Assembly (NCBI GenBank): GCA_016795285.1
Contig: JAEUIC010000018.1
Location: 62,001-126,000 of the forward strand
From: Planctomycetota bacterium
GTDB taxonomy: Bacteria > Planctomycetota > B15-G4 > SIAN01
Length of the DNA stretch: 64,000 nucleotides
Reading direction: 5' to 3'
Of this stretch, positions 52,539 through 61,526 are shown piece by piece. The notes under the pieces were generated by a model that had not been told where the DNA came from, made no database searches, and was given only the letters and a program-made list of their open reading frames with translations. How positions within the stretch are numbered: position 1 is the first letter of the stretch; every line of letters begins with the position of its first letter. Both the position numbers and the translations under genes were made by a program.

Positions 52539-54139
52539 GCGAACCGGGCTGTCCGCTGTCCGCGGCCTCCGCGACCGCAGCGGCGCCCCCGCCTTCGTCG
52601 GCCGCCATCGGCGGTCGCGTCGATCCCGCGTCCGCATCGCGCCCGTCGCGCCGCTACGCGCTGCTGCTCGGCGCCGTGGTGCTGCTCGGCCTGCTGCTGC
52701 GGCTGCCGGGGCTCGGCTCGTCCTATTGGATCGACGAAGTCGACACGCTGCTCCACTGCGTCCGCGCGCCGCTCGCGACCATCGTCACGAGCTACGCCAG
52801 CGAGAACCAGCACCCGCTCTACTCGGTGCTGGCCCACCTCTCGATCGGCGCGTTCGGCGAGAGCGAGTGGGCGCTGCGGCTGCCGGCGCTGCTGCTCGGC
52901 GTGGCGAGCCTCGCCGCCGTCGCGCGGCTCGGCCGCCAGCTGCTCGACGAGACGAGCGGCCTGCTCGCCGCGCTGCTGCTCGCCGTCTCGGCGCACCACG
53001 TCTGGTTCTCGCAGAATGCGCGCGGCTACACCGGGATGCTGCTCTTCGCGCTGCTCGCGACCAGCGAGTTCCTCGAGCTCTGCTGGCGGCCGCGGCGCGC
53101 GGCGGCGCTGCGCTACGCGCTCTTCGCCGCGCTCGCCGCCTACACCCACCTCACGGCGGCGTTCGCCTTCAGCGGCCACGCGCTCGCGTGGCTCGTGCTG
53201 CGGCTCTGGCCGGCCGATCCGGTCGCACGGCCGCTGGTCGATTGCGGCCCGCTGCCGCTCCCGCGCGCGAACCTCCTGACGCTCGCCGCGATGGGGGGCG
53301 CCGCGCTCCTCGCCGCGCTGCTCTACGCGCCGCTCGCGAGCGACCTGGTCGCCGCCTTCACCGCGCGCGCCACCGGCGCCACCGTGCAGGTCGCGAAGGT
53401 CGCCACGTGGACGAGCCCCGCCTGGCTGCTCGAGCAGGCGGCGGCGAGCCTCGGAGCGGCGCCGCTCGCGCTGGCGGGGCTCGCGGCGGCGGCGGCGCTC
53501 GCCGCCATCGGGCTGCTGTCGCTCTGGCGCAACGGCCGGCGCCTCTTCGTCGCGCTCCACCTGCTCGCTCCGCCGATCGCCCTGGCGGTCCTGCTGCTGC
53601 TGCACCGCCACCTCTACCCGCGCTTCTTCTTCTTCGAGGCGGGCTTCGCGGCGCTGCTGCTGGTGCGCGGCGCGCGCATCAGCGGCGGCTGGCTCTCCTG
53701 CAGCCTGCCCGGCTGCAAGGGGCAGCGCATCGAACGCTGGGGGATCGCGGTGGTGCTGCTGGTGGCGGCCGGTTCGGCGCTCTCGCTCGAGCGCGTCTAC
53801 GCCCACCCGAAGCAGGACTTCGTCGGCGCGCGCGACTGGGTCGAGGCGCACGCCGCGCCCGGCGACGCGAAGGTGGCGGTCGGTCCCGCCAAGCTGGCGC
53901 TGCCGGGTCATTACGCCCCGACCTGGAAGCTCGCCGACACGGCCGTCGAGCTCGCCGCGCTGCAAGCGAGCGCGCCGACCACGTGGCTGGTCTACACGCT
54001 CCCCGAGCAGCTCGCCGCCGCGCGCCCCGACCTTTTCGCCGCCGTGCAACGCGACTTCGAGCTGCAGCAGGAGCTGCCGGGCTCGATGGGGGGCGGCAGC
54101 ATCTTCGTGGTGCGCTCGCGCGGCCCGGCGCCGCGCTGA
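52535..54139 (+). CDS. GT-C membrane glycosyltransferase, family-39-like
   Basis: 534 residues. After an Ala/Pro-rich N-terminus of 35 residues come about ten membrane spans. The first extracytoplasmic loop carries SSYWIDEVDTLL, with the Asp-Glu pair typical of GT-C (GT39/83) enzymes, and ENQHPLYSVLAHL. VWFSQNARGYTGML then matches the family's second conserved segment (SQxARxY). It uses a lipid-linked sugar on the outer face of the membrane. The C-terminal 120 residues form a soluble periplasmic domain (FVGARDWVEAHAAPGDAKVAV). The ATG overlaps the stop of peptide B, so it is in the same operon. What it glycosylates is unknown; one of the peptides is a possibility only. Confidence 0.82.
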   Translation: MSEPGCPLSAASATAAAPPPSSAAIGGRVDPASASRPSRRYALLLGAVVLLGLLLRLPGLGSSYWIDEVDTLLHCVRAPLATIVTSYASENQHPLYSVLAHLSIGAFGESEWALRLPALLLGVASLAAVARLGRQLLDETSGLLAALLLAVSAHHVWFSQNARGYTGMLLFALLATSEFLELCWRPRRAAALRYALFAALAAYTHLTAAFAFSGHALAWLVLRLWPADPVARPLVDCGPLPLPRANLLTLAAMGGAALLAALLYAPLASDLVAAFTARATGATVQVAKVATWTSPAWLLEQAAASLGAAPLALAGLAAAAALAAIGLLSLWRNGRRLFVALHLLAPPIALAVLLLLHRHLYPRFFFFEAGFAALLLVRGARISGGWLSCSLPGCKGQRIERWGIAVVLLVAAGSALSLERVYAHPKQDFVGARDWVEAHAAPGDAKVAVGPAKLALPGHYAPTWKLADTAVELAALQASAPTTWLVYTLPEQLAAARPDLFAAVQRDFELQQELPGSMGGGSIFVVRSRGPAPR

Positions 54140-54249
54140 TCGAGCCTCGGTCGCCGCGCATCCCCGGCAGCTTCATCGGCTCGCGCTGGAACGGGGCCGT
54201 GCTCGCGCGTTCAATGGCGCGCGGTCGCAATCCCTGCAAGGAGTCCTGC

Positions 54250-54897
54250 ATGTCGAACGAGACCGCCGCCCCTGCCCTGCCGCGCTTGAACGCTCCGGCG
54301 CCTCCCTTCACTGCCGCCTCGACCCACGGGCCGATCTCGCTGTCGCAGTGGAAGGGCAAGTGGGTCGTCCTCTTCTCCCATCCGGCCGACTTCACCCCGG
54401 TCTGCTCGACCGAGTTCGTCGAGTTCGCCCGCCGCAGCGGCGAGTTCGCCGCGAAGAACGTGCAGCTGGTCGGCCTCTCGATCGACAGCGTCTACTCCCA
54501 CATCGCGTGGGTGCGCTCGCTCGAGCACCACTTCAAGGTGGCGATCGACTTCCCGCTGATCGCCGACCTCGACATGAAGGTCGCGCAGGCGTACGGGATG
54601 ATCCACCCCGGCGCGGCGACCACGGCGACCGTGCGCTGCGTCTTCGTCATCGATCCCGACCAGAACGTGCGCGCGATGATCTACTACCCGATGAGCAACG
54701 GCCGCAGCATCGACGAGATCATGCGGCTCGTCGACGCGCTGCAGACCCACGTGAAGAAGCAGGTGGCGACGCCGGCCAACTGGAAGCCGGGCGACAAGGT
54801 GATCGTCCCGCCGCCGGCCACCGTGGCCGACGCGAAGACGCGCGAGACGGCCGGCTACGACTACACCGACTGGTACTTCTGCAAGAAGGACGCATGA
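54250..54897 (+). CDS. Peroxiredoxin (Prx6/1-Cys-like AhpC/TSA family)
   Basis: 215 residues. A thiol peroxidase reducing H2O2 or organic hydroperoxides. The peroxidatic cysteine stands in FTPVCSTEF (about residue 51) within the P-x3-T-x2-C motif. The C-terminal domain (NWKPGDKVIVPPP, ending WYFCKK) matches the long-tailed Prx6/TSA forms. A Cys near the end could serve as resolving residue. The ATG is preceded by AAGGAG eight bases away. It is separated from the GT-C gene by 110 bases and probably has its own promoter. Confidence 0.9.
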   Translation: MSNETAAPALPRLNAPAPPFTAASTHGPISLSQWKGKWVVLFSHPADFTPVCSTEFVEFARRSGEFAAKNVQLVGLSIDSVYSHIAWVRSLEHHFKVAIDFPLIADLDMKVAQAYGMIHPGAATTATVRCVFVIDPDQNVRAMIYYPMSNGRSIDEIMRLVDALQTHVKKQVATPANWKPGDKVIVPPPATVADAKTRETAGYDYTDWYFCKKDA

Positions 54898-55005
54898 ACG
54901 GCGCCAGGCCGCGCGGGGCGAGCGGAAGGCTGTTCCGTTCGCCGCCGCACGGCGCTCGGCCCGGGGGCGCCCGGCGGTCGGCCATCAAGGCGGCCGCCGG
55001 AGCGC

Positions 55006-55053
55006 ACCGAAGAGGCGACCGAAGAGGCGACCGAAGAGGCGACCGCAACGGCG
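55006..55053 (+). repeat. 12-bp tandem repeat, three perfect copies and one degenerate
   Basis: The unit ACCGAAGAGGCG repeats at 55006, 55018 and 55030, then ACCGCAACGGCG at 55042. It lies in the 184-base gap between the peroxiredoxin and the glycosyltransferase, 29 bases before the latter's ATG. Number of copies may vary between strains. Confidence 0.85.
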
Positions 55054-55081
55054 GCGGGCACGACGGCGGGCGAACGAGGGG

Positions 55082-55981
55082 ATGCGCTTGATCGAGGATG
55101 TCGGCGAACCGGCGCGGGGCGCGAAGGAGCGTGCCGTGACCGTGGTGATCCCCGCGTACAACGAGGGGCCGCACGTCGCCGCGCAAGTGCGCGCCGTCGC
55201 CGAGACGCTGCGGACGAGCGGCTGGGAGTGGGAGCTGATCGTCGTCGACGACGGCTCCGCCGATCGCACCGCCGAGGAGGCGTCCGGAGCCGGCGCGCGC
55301 GTCCTGCGGAAGCTGCGCAACGAGGGGTACGGCGCGGCGTTGAAGACCGGCATCGCCGCCGCGAAGCACGGCTGGATCCTCATCACCGACGCCGACGGCA
55401 CCTACCCGACGGCGGCGATCCCGCAGCTGCTGGAGAAGGCGGCGCGCAACGAGATGGTGGTGGGCGCGCGCATCGGCAAGAACGTCCACATCCCGCTGGT
55501 GCGCCGCCCGGCCAAGTGGTTCCTCACCAAGCTGGCGAGCTACCTCGCCGGGCTGCGCATCCCCGACCTGAACTCGGGCCTGCGCCTGATGCGGAAGCCC
55601 CTGGTGCAGCGCTACGAGCACCTGCTCCCGCAGGGCTTCTCCTTCACGACGACCATCACGCTCTCGTGCGCCTGCAACGGCCATCCGATGGAGTTCGTCG
55701 CCATCGACTACGCCAAGCGGCTCGGCGCCAGCAAGATCAAGCCGCGCCACGCCTACGACTTCCTGCTGCTGATCCTGCGCACGATCGTGCTGTTCCACCC
55801 GCTCAAGTTCTTCCTCCCGCTCGGCGGGCTGCTCTTCCTCGCGGGCGCCGGCAAGTTCGCCTACGACTGCGTCCGCGACAACCTCTCCGAGAGCGCCGTG
55901 CTGGCGCTGCTCGGCGCGCTGATCGTCTGGTGCGTCGGGCTGCTCGCCGACCAGAACGCGCGGATGGCGATGAAGCGCTGA
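55082..55981 (+). CDS. Glycosyltransferase family 2, dolichol/polyprenyl-phosphate sugar synthase-like
   Basis: 299 residues. The GT-A domain has TVVIPAYNEG, IVVDDGSADRTAE, LRKLRNEGYGAALKTGIAAA, ITDADGTYP (metal-site DAD) and RIPDLNSGLRLMRK. Two C-terminal membrane helices (about 232-257 and 268-288) anchor it. This is the DPM1/ArnC/GtrB-like branch that charges polyprenyl phosphate with a sugar for later transfer outside the membrane. It begins the second glycan cluster, where its product could feed the GT-C proteins. It is followed five bases later by a UPF0104-type membrane protein. No good ribosome site, as GAGGGG touches the ATG. Confidence 0.88.
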   Translation: MRLIEDVGEPARGAKERAVTVVIPAYNEGPHVAAQVRAVAETLRTSGWEWELIVVDDGSADRTAEEASGAGARVLRKLRNEGYGAALKTGIAAAKHGWILITDADGTYPTAAIPQLLEKAARNEMVVGARIGKNVHIPLVRRPAKWFLTKLASYLAGLRIPDLNSGLRLMRKPLVQRYEHLLPQGFSFTTTITLSCACNGHPMEFVAIDYAKRLGASKIKPRHAYDFLLLILRTIVLFHPLKFFLPLGGLLFLAGAGKFAYDCVRDNLSESAVLALLGALIVWCVGLLADQNARMAMKR

Positions 55982-55986
55982 GCGCG

Positions 55987-57021
55987 ATGGTCCACAACCC
56001 CGCCGCTCCCGCCTCGCCCGCGCCCGACGACCGCAAGCGGCTGAAGAAGCTCGTGCTCCGCCTGGTCGGCAGCGCGCTGCTGCTGGCGGCGCTGGTCGCC
56101 TTCGTGCCGTGGCATCTCCTCGCCGACGCCTTCGCGCGCGTCTCGCCGCTCACCTTCCTGGCGACGCTGGCGCTCTTCCTCGGCTGCCACGCCTTCGGCT
56201 CGCTCAAGTGGCGCATGGTGATCGCCACCGCCGGCGCGCGCCTGCCGGTGCGCGATGCGTTCCGCTGCTACGCCGCCGGCCTCTTCTCGAACATCTTCCT
56301 GCCGAGCATCGTCGGCGGCGACGTGCTGCGCGCGCTGCTGGCCGGCAAGAAGAGCGGCCGCCTCGAGGCGGCGATCCTCGGCGGCGCAGCCGATCGCGTC
56401 CTCGACCTCGCGGCGATCGGGACCCTCGCGCTCGGCGCGAGCCTCTTCGTCGGCCTGGCGCAGGACGGCGCAGGGCGCACGCTGCTGCTGGTGGGCGCCG
56501 GGCTCGCGCTGGTGGGCGGATTGGCGGGCGCGGCGCTGCTCTTGCGCCGGCCACTCGCCAAGTGGCCGCCGAAGTTGCGCCGCCGCATCGCGCAGGCGCT
56601 GATCGCGCTGCGCCGCCAGCGGCGCCGGCCGGGCGTGCTGGCGCTCTCGTTCCTCGGCGCGCTCGCCATGCAGGCGGCGCTGGTCGGGCTGAACGCGCTG
56701 CTCGCCGGCGGCCTCGAGCTGCACGCCGGCGCGGCCGCGTGGCTCTTCGCGTGGACCCTCGCGAAGCTCGCCGGACTGGTGCCGGTCGGCTTCAACGGCA
56801 TCGGCGTGCGCGACGGCGCCTTCGCCTTCCTCATGGTGCCTCTGCTCGCGGAGAGCGGCCTGCCGCGCGAGGAGCTGCTGGCGCGGGCGCTCGCCGCGTC
56901 GCTCCTGTGGCAGGCACTGCTGGTGGCGGGCAGCCTGCTCGCCGGCGCGATCTGGGCGCTGCTCAAGCGCGGTGCGGCGGCCGATGCGGCGCCGCGGACG
57001 GAGTCGCTGCAACATGGTTGA
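55987..57021 (+). CDS. UPF0104/LPG-synthase-TM-like membrane protein (flippase-like)
   Basis: 344 residues with about eight membrane helices. SNIFLPSIVGGDVLRA is the signature of the lysylphosphatidylglycerol-synthase transmembrane / AglD family, and PVGFNGIGVRDGAF near 275 is its second conserved loop. In archaea and bacteria members accompany polyprenyl-phosphate glycosyltransferases and may flip lipid-linked sugars or take part in transfer. Here it follows one directly, with gene products probably acting as a pair. It overlaps the following FAD enzyme gene by eight bases. Confidence 0.85.
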   Translation: MVHNPAAPASPAPDDRKRLKKLVLRLVGSALLLAALVAFVPWHLLADAFARVSPLTFLATLALFLGCHAFGSLKWRMVIATAGARLPVRDAFRCYAAGLFSNIFLPSIVGGDVLRALLAGKKSGRLEAAILGGAADRVLDLAAIGTLALGASLFVGLAQDGAGRTLLLVGAGLALVGGLAGAALLLRRPLAKWPPKLRRRIAQALIALRRQRRRPGVLALSFLGALAMQAALVGLNALLAGGLELHAGAAAWLFAWTLAKLAGLVPVGFNGIGVRDGAFAFLMVPLLAESGLPREELLARALAASLLWQALLVAGSLLAGAIWALLKRGAAADAAPRTESLQHG

Positions 57022-58468
57022 TCCGCTGCCCGCCTCGCCTCGCTCGCAGCTGCCGCGCGTCGTCGTGCTCGGCGGCGGTCCGGCCGGCCTCGGCGCCGCT
57101 TGGCAGCTCGCGCTGCAGAAGAAGGCGCGGGTCACGCTGATCGAGCAGAACGCCTGGTTCGGTGGCAACGCGGGCAGCTTCGAGTGGGAGGGGCAGTCGC
57201 TCGACTTCGGCAGCCACCGCCTCCACCCGGCTTGCGAGCCGAAGATCCTCGCCGACCTGAAGCGCCTGCTCGGCCCCGAGCTGCTCGATCGGCCGCGCCA
57301 CGGCCGCATCCGCATGCTCGGCCGCTTCATCCACTTCCCGCTGAAGCCGCTCGACCTGCTGCTGCGCCTCGATCCGCGCTTCGGCCTCGGCATGGCGTGG
57401 GACGGCGCGACCAAGCGCTTCCGGCGCGCGGCCCCCGGCGAGCCCGACACCTTCGCGTCGGTCCTGCGCCAGAACCTCGGGCCGACCATGTGCGAGCGCT
57501 TCTACTTCCCCTACGCGCGCAAGCTCTGGGGGCGCGAGCCGTCCGAGCTGTCGGGCATCCAGGCGCGGAAGCGCGTCTCGGCCGGCACGGTGCTGAAGCT
57601 CCTGCGCAAGGTGCTGAACGCGGTGCCGGGGCTGAAGAAGCCCGGCTCGGGGCGCTTCTGGTATCCGCGCGGCGGCTACGGCCAGCTCTCCGACGCGCTC
57701 GCGCGCGCGGCGACGTTGGCCGGCGCCGAGTTCCTGATCGAGCATCGCGTGAAGCTGCTCGAGCCGCCGGCCGGCCACCTGCCGTGGCGCATCTGGGTCG
57801 ATCGCGGCGGCCGCGAGCACGTGCTCGAAGCGGACCACGTCTGGTCGACGCTGCCGATCTCGCTGATCCCGCGGCTCCTGAAGAGCGAGCCGAGCGAGGC
57901 GATCGCCGCCGCCGCGGCCCGCACGCGCTATCGCGCGATGCTGCTCATCTACCTGCGCCTGCCGGTCGAGCAGTTCACCGAGTACGACGCCCACTACTTC
58001 CCCGAGGCGGAGATCACCATCACCCGCCTCTCCGAGCCGAAGAACTACAGCGATCGCCGGCTGCCGAAGGGGGCCACGACGCTCTGCGCGGAACTCCCGT
58101 GCGAGGCGGGCGATCGGCTCTGGAAGTCGACCGACGCCGAGCTCGGCGAGCTGGTCGCCGCCGACCTCGCGCGCGCCGGCATCCCGCTGCCCGCGCCGGC
58201 GACCGCGGTGAAGGTGATGCGGCTGCCGCAGGCCTACCCGATCTACCCGAACGGCTACGAGGCGCCGCTCGCCGAGCTCGACCGCTTCGCCGACGCGCTG
58301 CCGAACTTCCTCACCTACGGGCGCCAGGGGCTCTTCGCCCACGACAACACCCACCACGCGCTGGCGATGGCGTATGCCGCGGTCGACTGCCTGCAGGGGC
58401 ACGACTTCGATCGGGCCGCGTGGGCGCGCCACCGCGACGTCTTCGCGACCCACGTCGTGGAGGACTGA
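57014..58468 (+). CDS. FAD-dependent amine-oxidase-like enzyme (protoporphyrinogen-oxidase/UDP-galactopyranose-mutase fold)
   Basis: 484 residues. An N-terminal FAD dinucleotide site, VVVLGGGPAGLGAAWQLAL, is followed by NAGSFEWEGQSLDFGSHRLHP. The sequence resembles the family of FAD flavoproteins that includes the UDP-galactopyranose mutase and amine-oxidase branches, with PRGGYGQLSDALA near 225 and a C-terminal FAD-contact segment (NFLTYGRQGLFAHDNTHHALAMAYAAVD). In glycan clusters such enzymes typically change nucleotide-sugar or lipid-linked sugar oxidation state. The ATG at 57014 was chosen because it lies just before the fold begins. An earlier ATG at 56972 adds only a basic string. The substrate is unknown. 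Confidence 0.85.
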   Translation: MVDPLPASPRSQLPRVVVLGGGPAGLGAAWQLALQKKARVTLIEQNAWFGGNAGSFEWEGQSLDFGSHRLHPACEPKILADLKRLLGPELLDRPRHGRIRMLGRFIHFPLKPLDLLLRLDPRFGLGMAWDGATKRFRRAAPGEPDTFASVLRQNLGPTMCERFYFPYARKLWGREPSELSGIQARKRVSAGTVLKLLRKVLNAVPGLKKPGSGRFWYPRGGYGQLSDALARAATLAGAEFLIEHRVKLLEPPAGHLPWRIWVDRGGREHVLEADHVWSTLPISLIPRLLKSEPSEAIAAAAARTRYRAMLLIYLRLPVEQFTEYDAHYFPEAEITITRLSEPKNYSDRRLPKGATTLCAELPCEAGDRLWKSTDAELGELVAADLARAGIPLPAPATAVKVMRLPQAYPIYPNGYEAPLAELDRFADALPNFLTYGRQGLFAHDNTHHALAMAYAAVDCLQGHDFDRAAWARHRDVFATHVVED

Positions 58469-58474
58469 ACGCCG

Positions 58475-59671
58475 GTGCGCATCGCGGTCGACGCCTCCTC
58501 CTGCTTCAACCGGCGCGGCTTCGGCCGCTTCGCGCGCGAGCTGCTGTGCGCGCTGGCGCGCCGGCAGGACGGCTTCGACTGGCTGCTGCTGGTCGATCGC
58601 GAGCAGAGCGCGGGCGACCTGCCCGAGCCGCTCGCGTCGCTGCCGCGGCTGAACGCGCAGCCGGGGCGCACGGTGACCGACGCGGCCGTGGCCGGTGATG
58701 CGCGGCGACCGGGCGAGCTGCTCGCCTTCACGCGCGCGGCGAAGCAGAGCGGCGCCGACCTGCTCTTCCTGCCGGCCGTCTACAGCGCCTTCCCGCTCTG
58801 GCCCGGCACGCGCGCGGTGGTCTGCTTCCACGACGCCATCGCCGAGCGCTTCCCGCGGATGGTCTTCCCCGACCGGAAGAGCGAGTGGTTCTGGCGGGCG
58901 AAGAGCTGGCTCGCGGCGCGCCAGTCGACGCGCGTGATGACGGTGAGCGAATCGTCGGCGCACGACGTAGCGTCCGCTTACCGCGTGGCGCGCGAGCGGA
59001 TCGACGTGGTGACCGAGGGGGCCGACGCCCGCTTCGCGCCGGCGGTCGATCGCGCGGCGCTCGCCGCGTCGCTCGCGCGCCTCGCGATCCCGCCCGAGCG
59101 GCCCTACTTCCTCTTCGTCGGCGGCATCAGCCCGCACAAGAACCTCGCCACGCTGCTCGCCGCCTTCGCGCGGCTGCTGGCCGGCGGCGACGACGCGACG
59201 CTGGTGCTGGTGGGCGATCCGCAGGCCGACGGCTTCCTCGCCTCGGCCGCGCCGCTGCAGCGGCAGATCGCGGCTGATGCGCGCCTCGCCGCGCGCGTGC
59301 AGTGGACCGGCTTCGTGCGCGACGCCGACCTCGTGCCGCTCTACCAAGGGGCGCACGCGCTGGTGCTGCCGTCGCTGCTCGAGGGGTTCGGGCTGCCGGC
59401 GCTGGAGGCGATGAGCTGCGCGACGCCGGTGGTGGCGAGCGACGCCGGGTCGCTCCCCGAAGTGGTCGGCGACGGCGGCCTCTACCACGCGCCGCTCGAC
59501 GCGACGGCGCTCGAGCAGGCGCTGCGTGCGCTGCTGCGCGAGCCGCACCGGCGGGCGCAACTCGCCGAGCGGGCGCTCGCCCGTTCGAAGCGCTTCTCGT
59601 GGGAGCGCGGCGCGGAGCTCGCGGCCGCCTGCTTCCGGCGCGCGCTCGGCGTGGCGCCGGCGGGGGGCTGA
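58475..59671 (+). CDS. Glycosyltransferase family 4
   Basis: 398 residues from GTG 58475, six bases after the FAD enzyme's stop. The acceptor domain opens MRIAVDASSCFNRRGFGRFARELL, with a middle FHDAIAERFPRM. The donor domain has FLFVGGISPHKNLATLLAAFARLL, VLVGDP and LPSLLEGFGLPALEAMSCATPVVASDAGSLPEVVGDGG, the E-x7-E motif typical of retaining GT4 enzymes. It is in one operon with the deacetylase that follows one base later. The sugar is unknown. Confidence 0.9.
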   Translation: MRIAVDASSCFNRRGFGRFARELLCALARRQDGFDWLLLVDREQSAGDLPEPLASLPRLNAQPGRTVTDAAVAGDARRPGELLAFTRAAKQSGADLLFLPAVYSAFPLWPGTRAVVCFHDAIAERFPRMVFPDRKSEWFWRAKSWLAARQSTRVMTVSESSAHDVASAYRVARERIDVVTEGADARFAPAVDRAALAASLARLAIPPERPYFLFVGGISPHKNLATLLAAFARLLAGGDDATLVLVGDPQADGFLASAAPLQRQIAADARLAARVQWTGFVRDADLVPLYQGAHALVLPSLLEGFGLPALEAMSCATPVVASDAGSLPEVVGDGGLYHAPLDATALEQALRALLREPHRRAQLAERALARSKRFSWERGAELAAACFRRALGVAPAGG

Positions 59672-59672
59672 G

Positions 59673-60461
59673 ATGGACGCGCTGCTCGCCTTCCACGGGA
59701 TCGACGAGTCGGGCTCGGTGCTCTCCTACGCGCCCGACGACTTCGAGCGGCTGCTCGACGGCTTGCAGGCCGAGGGGGTCGCGGTGGTCGCGCTCGACGA
59801 GCTGCTGGCGCCGGTCGCAAGTGCAGCTGGCGCGCCCGCCGCCGCGTCGGCCGCAGCGCTCGCAGGCGCGCCGCACCGCGTCGCGCTCACCTTCGACGAC
59901 GGCTTCACCTCGGTCCACGCGGCGGCGCTGCCGCGGTTGGCGCGCCGCAAGCTCCCCTTCACCGTCTACGCGGTCGCCGACTGGATCGGCCGCGACAACC
60001 GCTGGCCGACGCAGACGCCCGGCATCCCGCGCTTCCCGCTGATGGACGCGACGCAGCTGCGCGAGCTGGTGGCCGCCGGCGCAACGCTCGGCGGCCACAC
60101 GGCCACGCACGCCGACTGCCGCGGCCTCGACGCCGCGGCACTGCGCCGCGAACTGGTCGACTCGAAGGAGACGTTGCAGCAGCTCCTGCAGCAGGAGGTG
60201 CGCCACTTCGCGTGGCCCTACGGCCGCTTCGACGCCGCCGCCGACGCGGCAATGCGGCCCCACTGGAGCAGCGCCGTCACCACGCGGCTCGCCTACCTGC
60301 CGCCGCCCTCCGCGCGCGACGTCCACGCGTTGCCGCGCCTCGACAGCTGGTACCTGCGCGCGCCAGAGCGCCGCCTCCCGCTCTTCTCCTCGCGCACGCG
60401 CGCCTGGATCGCCTGGCGCCGCGCGCTGCGCGCGGTGAAGGGCGCGGCGTACGGAACGTGA
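59673..60461 (+). CDS. Polysaccharide deacetylase (NodB homology domain)
   Basis: 262 residues, with the ATG starting one base after the preceding stop. Carbohydrate esterase 4 type: VALTFDDGFTS (the catalytic base Asp and metal Asp) and GGHTATHADC (metal His pair) are present, as is HFAWPYGRFD. It removes N-acetyl groups from amino-sugar residues of a glycan. No signal peptide is visible, so it may act on a lipid-linked precursor in the cytoplasm before export. The shortened N-terminal part (DALLAFHGIDESGSVL) resembles that of LPS or exopolysaccharide-cluster deacetylases. Confidence 0.87.
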   Translation: MDALLAFHGIDESGSVLSYAPDDFERLLDGLQAEGVAVVALDELLAPVASAAGAPAAASAAALAGAPHRVALTFDDGFTSVHAAALPRLARRKLPFTVYAVADWIGRDNRWPTQTPGIPRFPLMDATQLRELVAAGATLGGHTATHADCRGLDAAALRRELVDSKETLQQLLQQEVRHFAWPYGRFDAAADAAMRPHWSSAVTTRLAYLPPPSARDVHALPRLDSWYLRAPERRLPLFSSRTRAWIAWRRALRAVKGAAYGT

Positions 60462-60463
60462 CC

Positions 60464-61498
60464 ATGCCGACGATCAGCGTGGTCATGCCGATGTGGAACG
60501 CCGCGGGGTACTTGGACCTCGTGCTCCCGCCGTTGCAGCGCGCGCTGGCGGAACGGCGCATCCTCGAGGTGGTGGTGATCGACGACGGCTGCAGCGACGA
60601 CGGCCCGGCGCGCTGCCGCGCGGCGGGGTTCACCGTGGTTCCGTCAGGCGGCCGCAAGGGGCCCGGAGCGTGCCGCAACCAGGCGGCGCAGTTGGCGCGC
60701 GGCGACGTGCTGCTCTTCATCGACGCCGACGTGGTGATGCACGACGACGTGCCGGAGCAGGTGGCCGACTGGTTCGAGCGGCGCGCCGACGTGGTGGCGC
60801 TGTTCGGCGCCTACGACGATCGGCCGCACGCGCGCGGCATCGTCTCGCGCTATCGCAACCTGCTCCACCACTTCACCCACTCGGCCCACGCCGGCGAGGC
60901 GTCGACCTTCTGGGCCGGCTGCGGCGCGGTGCGGCGCGCGGCGTTCCTCGCGGCCGGCGGCTTCGACGCCGACTACTACGCGGTGCCGTCGATCGAGGAC
61001 ATCGAGCTCGGCTACCGGCTGCGCCGCGCGGGTGGCGTGATCCTGCTCGATCCGGAGATCCAGGGGACCCATCTCAAGCGCTGGAAGCTGTGGGGGATGG
61101 TCCACACCGACATCTTCCGGCGCGCGCTGCCGTGGGGGCGGCTGCTGCAGCACCCCGAACTCGCCGGCGCGGTGCTGAACGTCAGCAACGCCGAGCGGCT
61201 GAAGGCGTTGATCGGCGGCGGCTTCTACGCAGCGCTCCTGCTCGGCCTCTTCCACCTGCCGTTCCTCGGCGCCGCGACGGCGCTGCTGCTGGTGGCGGCG
61301 CTGACGAGCTGGCCCTTCTACTGGACGGTGGCGCGTTCGGCCGGCGCCGTCACCGCGATCGCGGCGCTCTTCCTCCACCAGCTCTACTTCGTCTACGGCG
61401 CGGCGACCTTCGTCTGGTGCGTCGTCGAGCACAAGCTGCGCTTGGCCCCGAAGCCGCCGCTCGGCATCCGGCCACCGCTGCTGCCGCGCCAGCCGTGA
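60464..61498 (+). CDS. Glycosyltransferase family 2, membrane anchored
   Basis: 344 residues. GT-A core: ISVVMPMWNAAGYLDLVLPPL, VVVIDDGCSDDGPARC, GACRNQAAQLARGDVLLFIDADVV (the DxD metal motif), and FDADYYAVPSIEDIELGYRLRRAG with the catalytic ED. Two or three C-terminal hydrophobic stretches (about 250-270, 273-293, 300-325) suggest membrane attachment. The start is ATG 60464. GTG 60458 is also possible and would overlap the deacetylase stop by four bases. It ends the second glycan cluster and is convergent with the membrane protein gene 28 bases on. Confidence 0.87.
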   Translation: MPTISVVMPMWNAAGYLDLVLPPLQRALAERRILEVVVIDDGCSDDGPARCRAAGFTVVPSGGRKGPGACRNQAAQLARGDVLLFIDADVVMHDDVPEQVADWFERRADVVALFGAYDDRPHARGIVSRYRNLLHHFTHSAHAGEASTFWAGCGAVRRAAFLAAGGFDADYYAVPSIEDIELGYRLRRAGGVILLDPEIQGTHLKRWKLWGMVHTDIFRRALPWGRLLQHPELAGAVLNVSNAERLKALIGGGFYAALLLGLFHLPFLGAATALLLVAALTSWPFYWTVARSAGAVTAIAALFLHQLYFVYGAATFVWCVVEHKLRLAPKPPLGIRPPLLPRQP

Positions 61499-61526
61499 CG
61501 CGCGTGCGGCGCCTCGCGCGCGCCGC

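Noticed and set aside
49730..54049. A minus-strand frame of 1439 codons opposite the radical SAM and GT-C genes
   Set aside because: Same shadow pattern, with no domain.
54250..54897. Selenocysteine peroxiredoxin linked to selB
   Set aside because: The peroxidatic position is a normal Cys codon and no in-frame TGA is read through.
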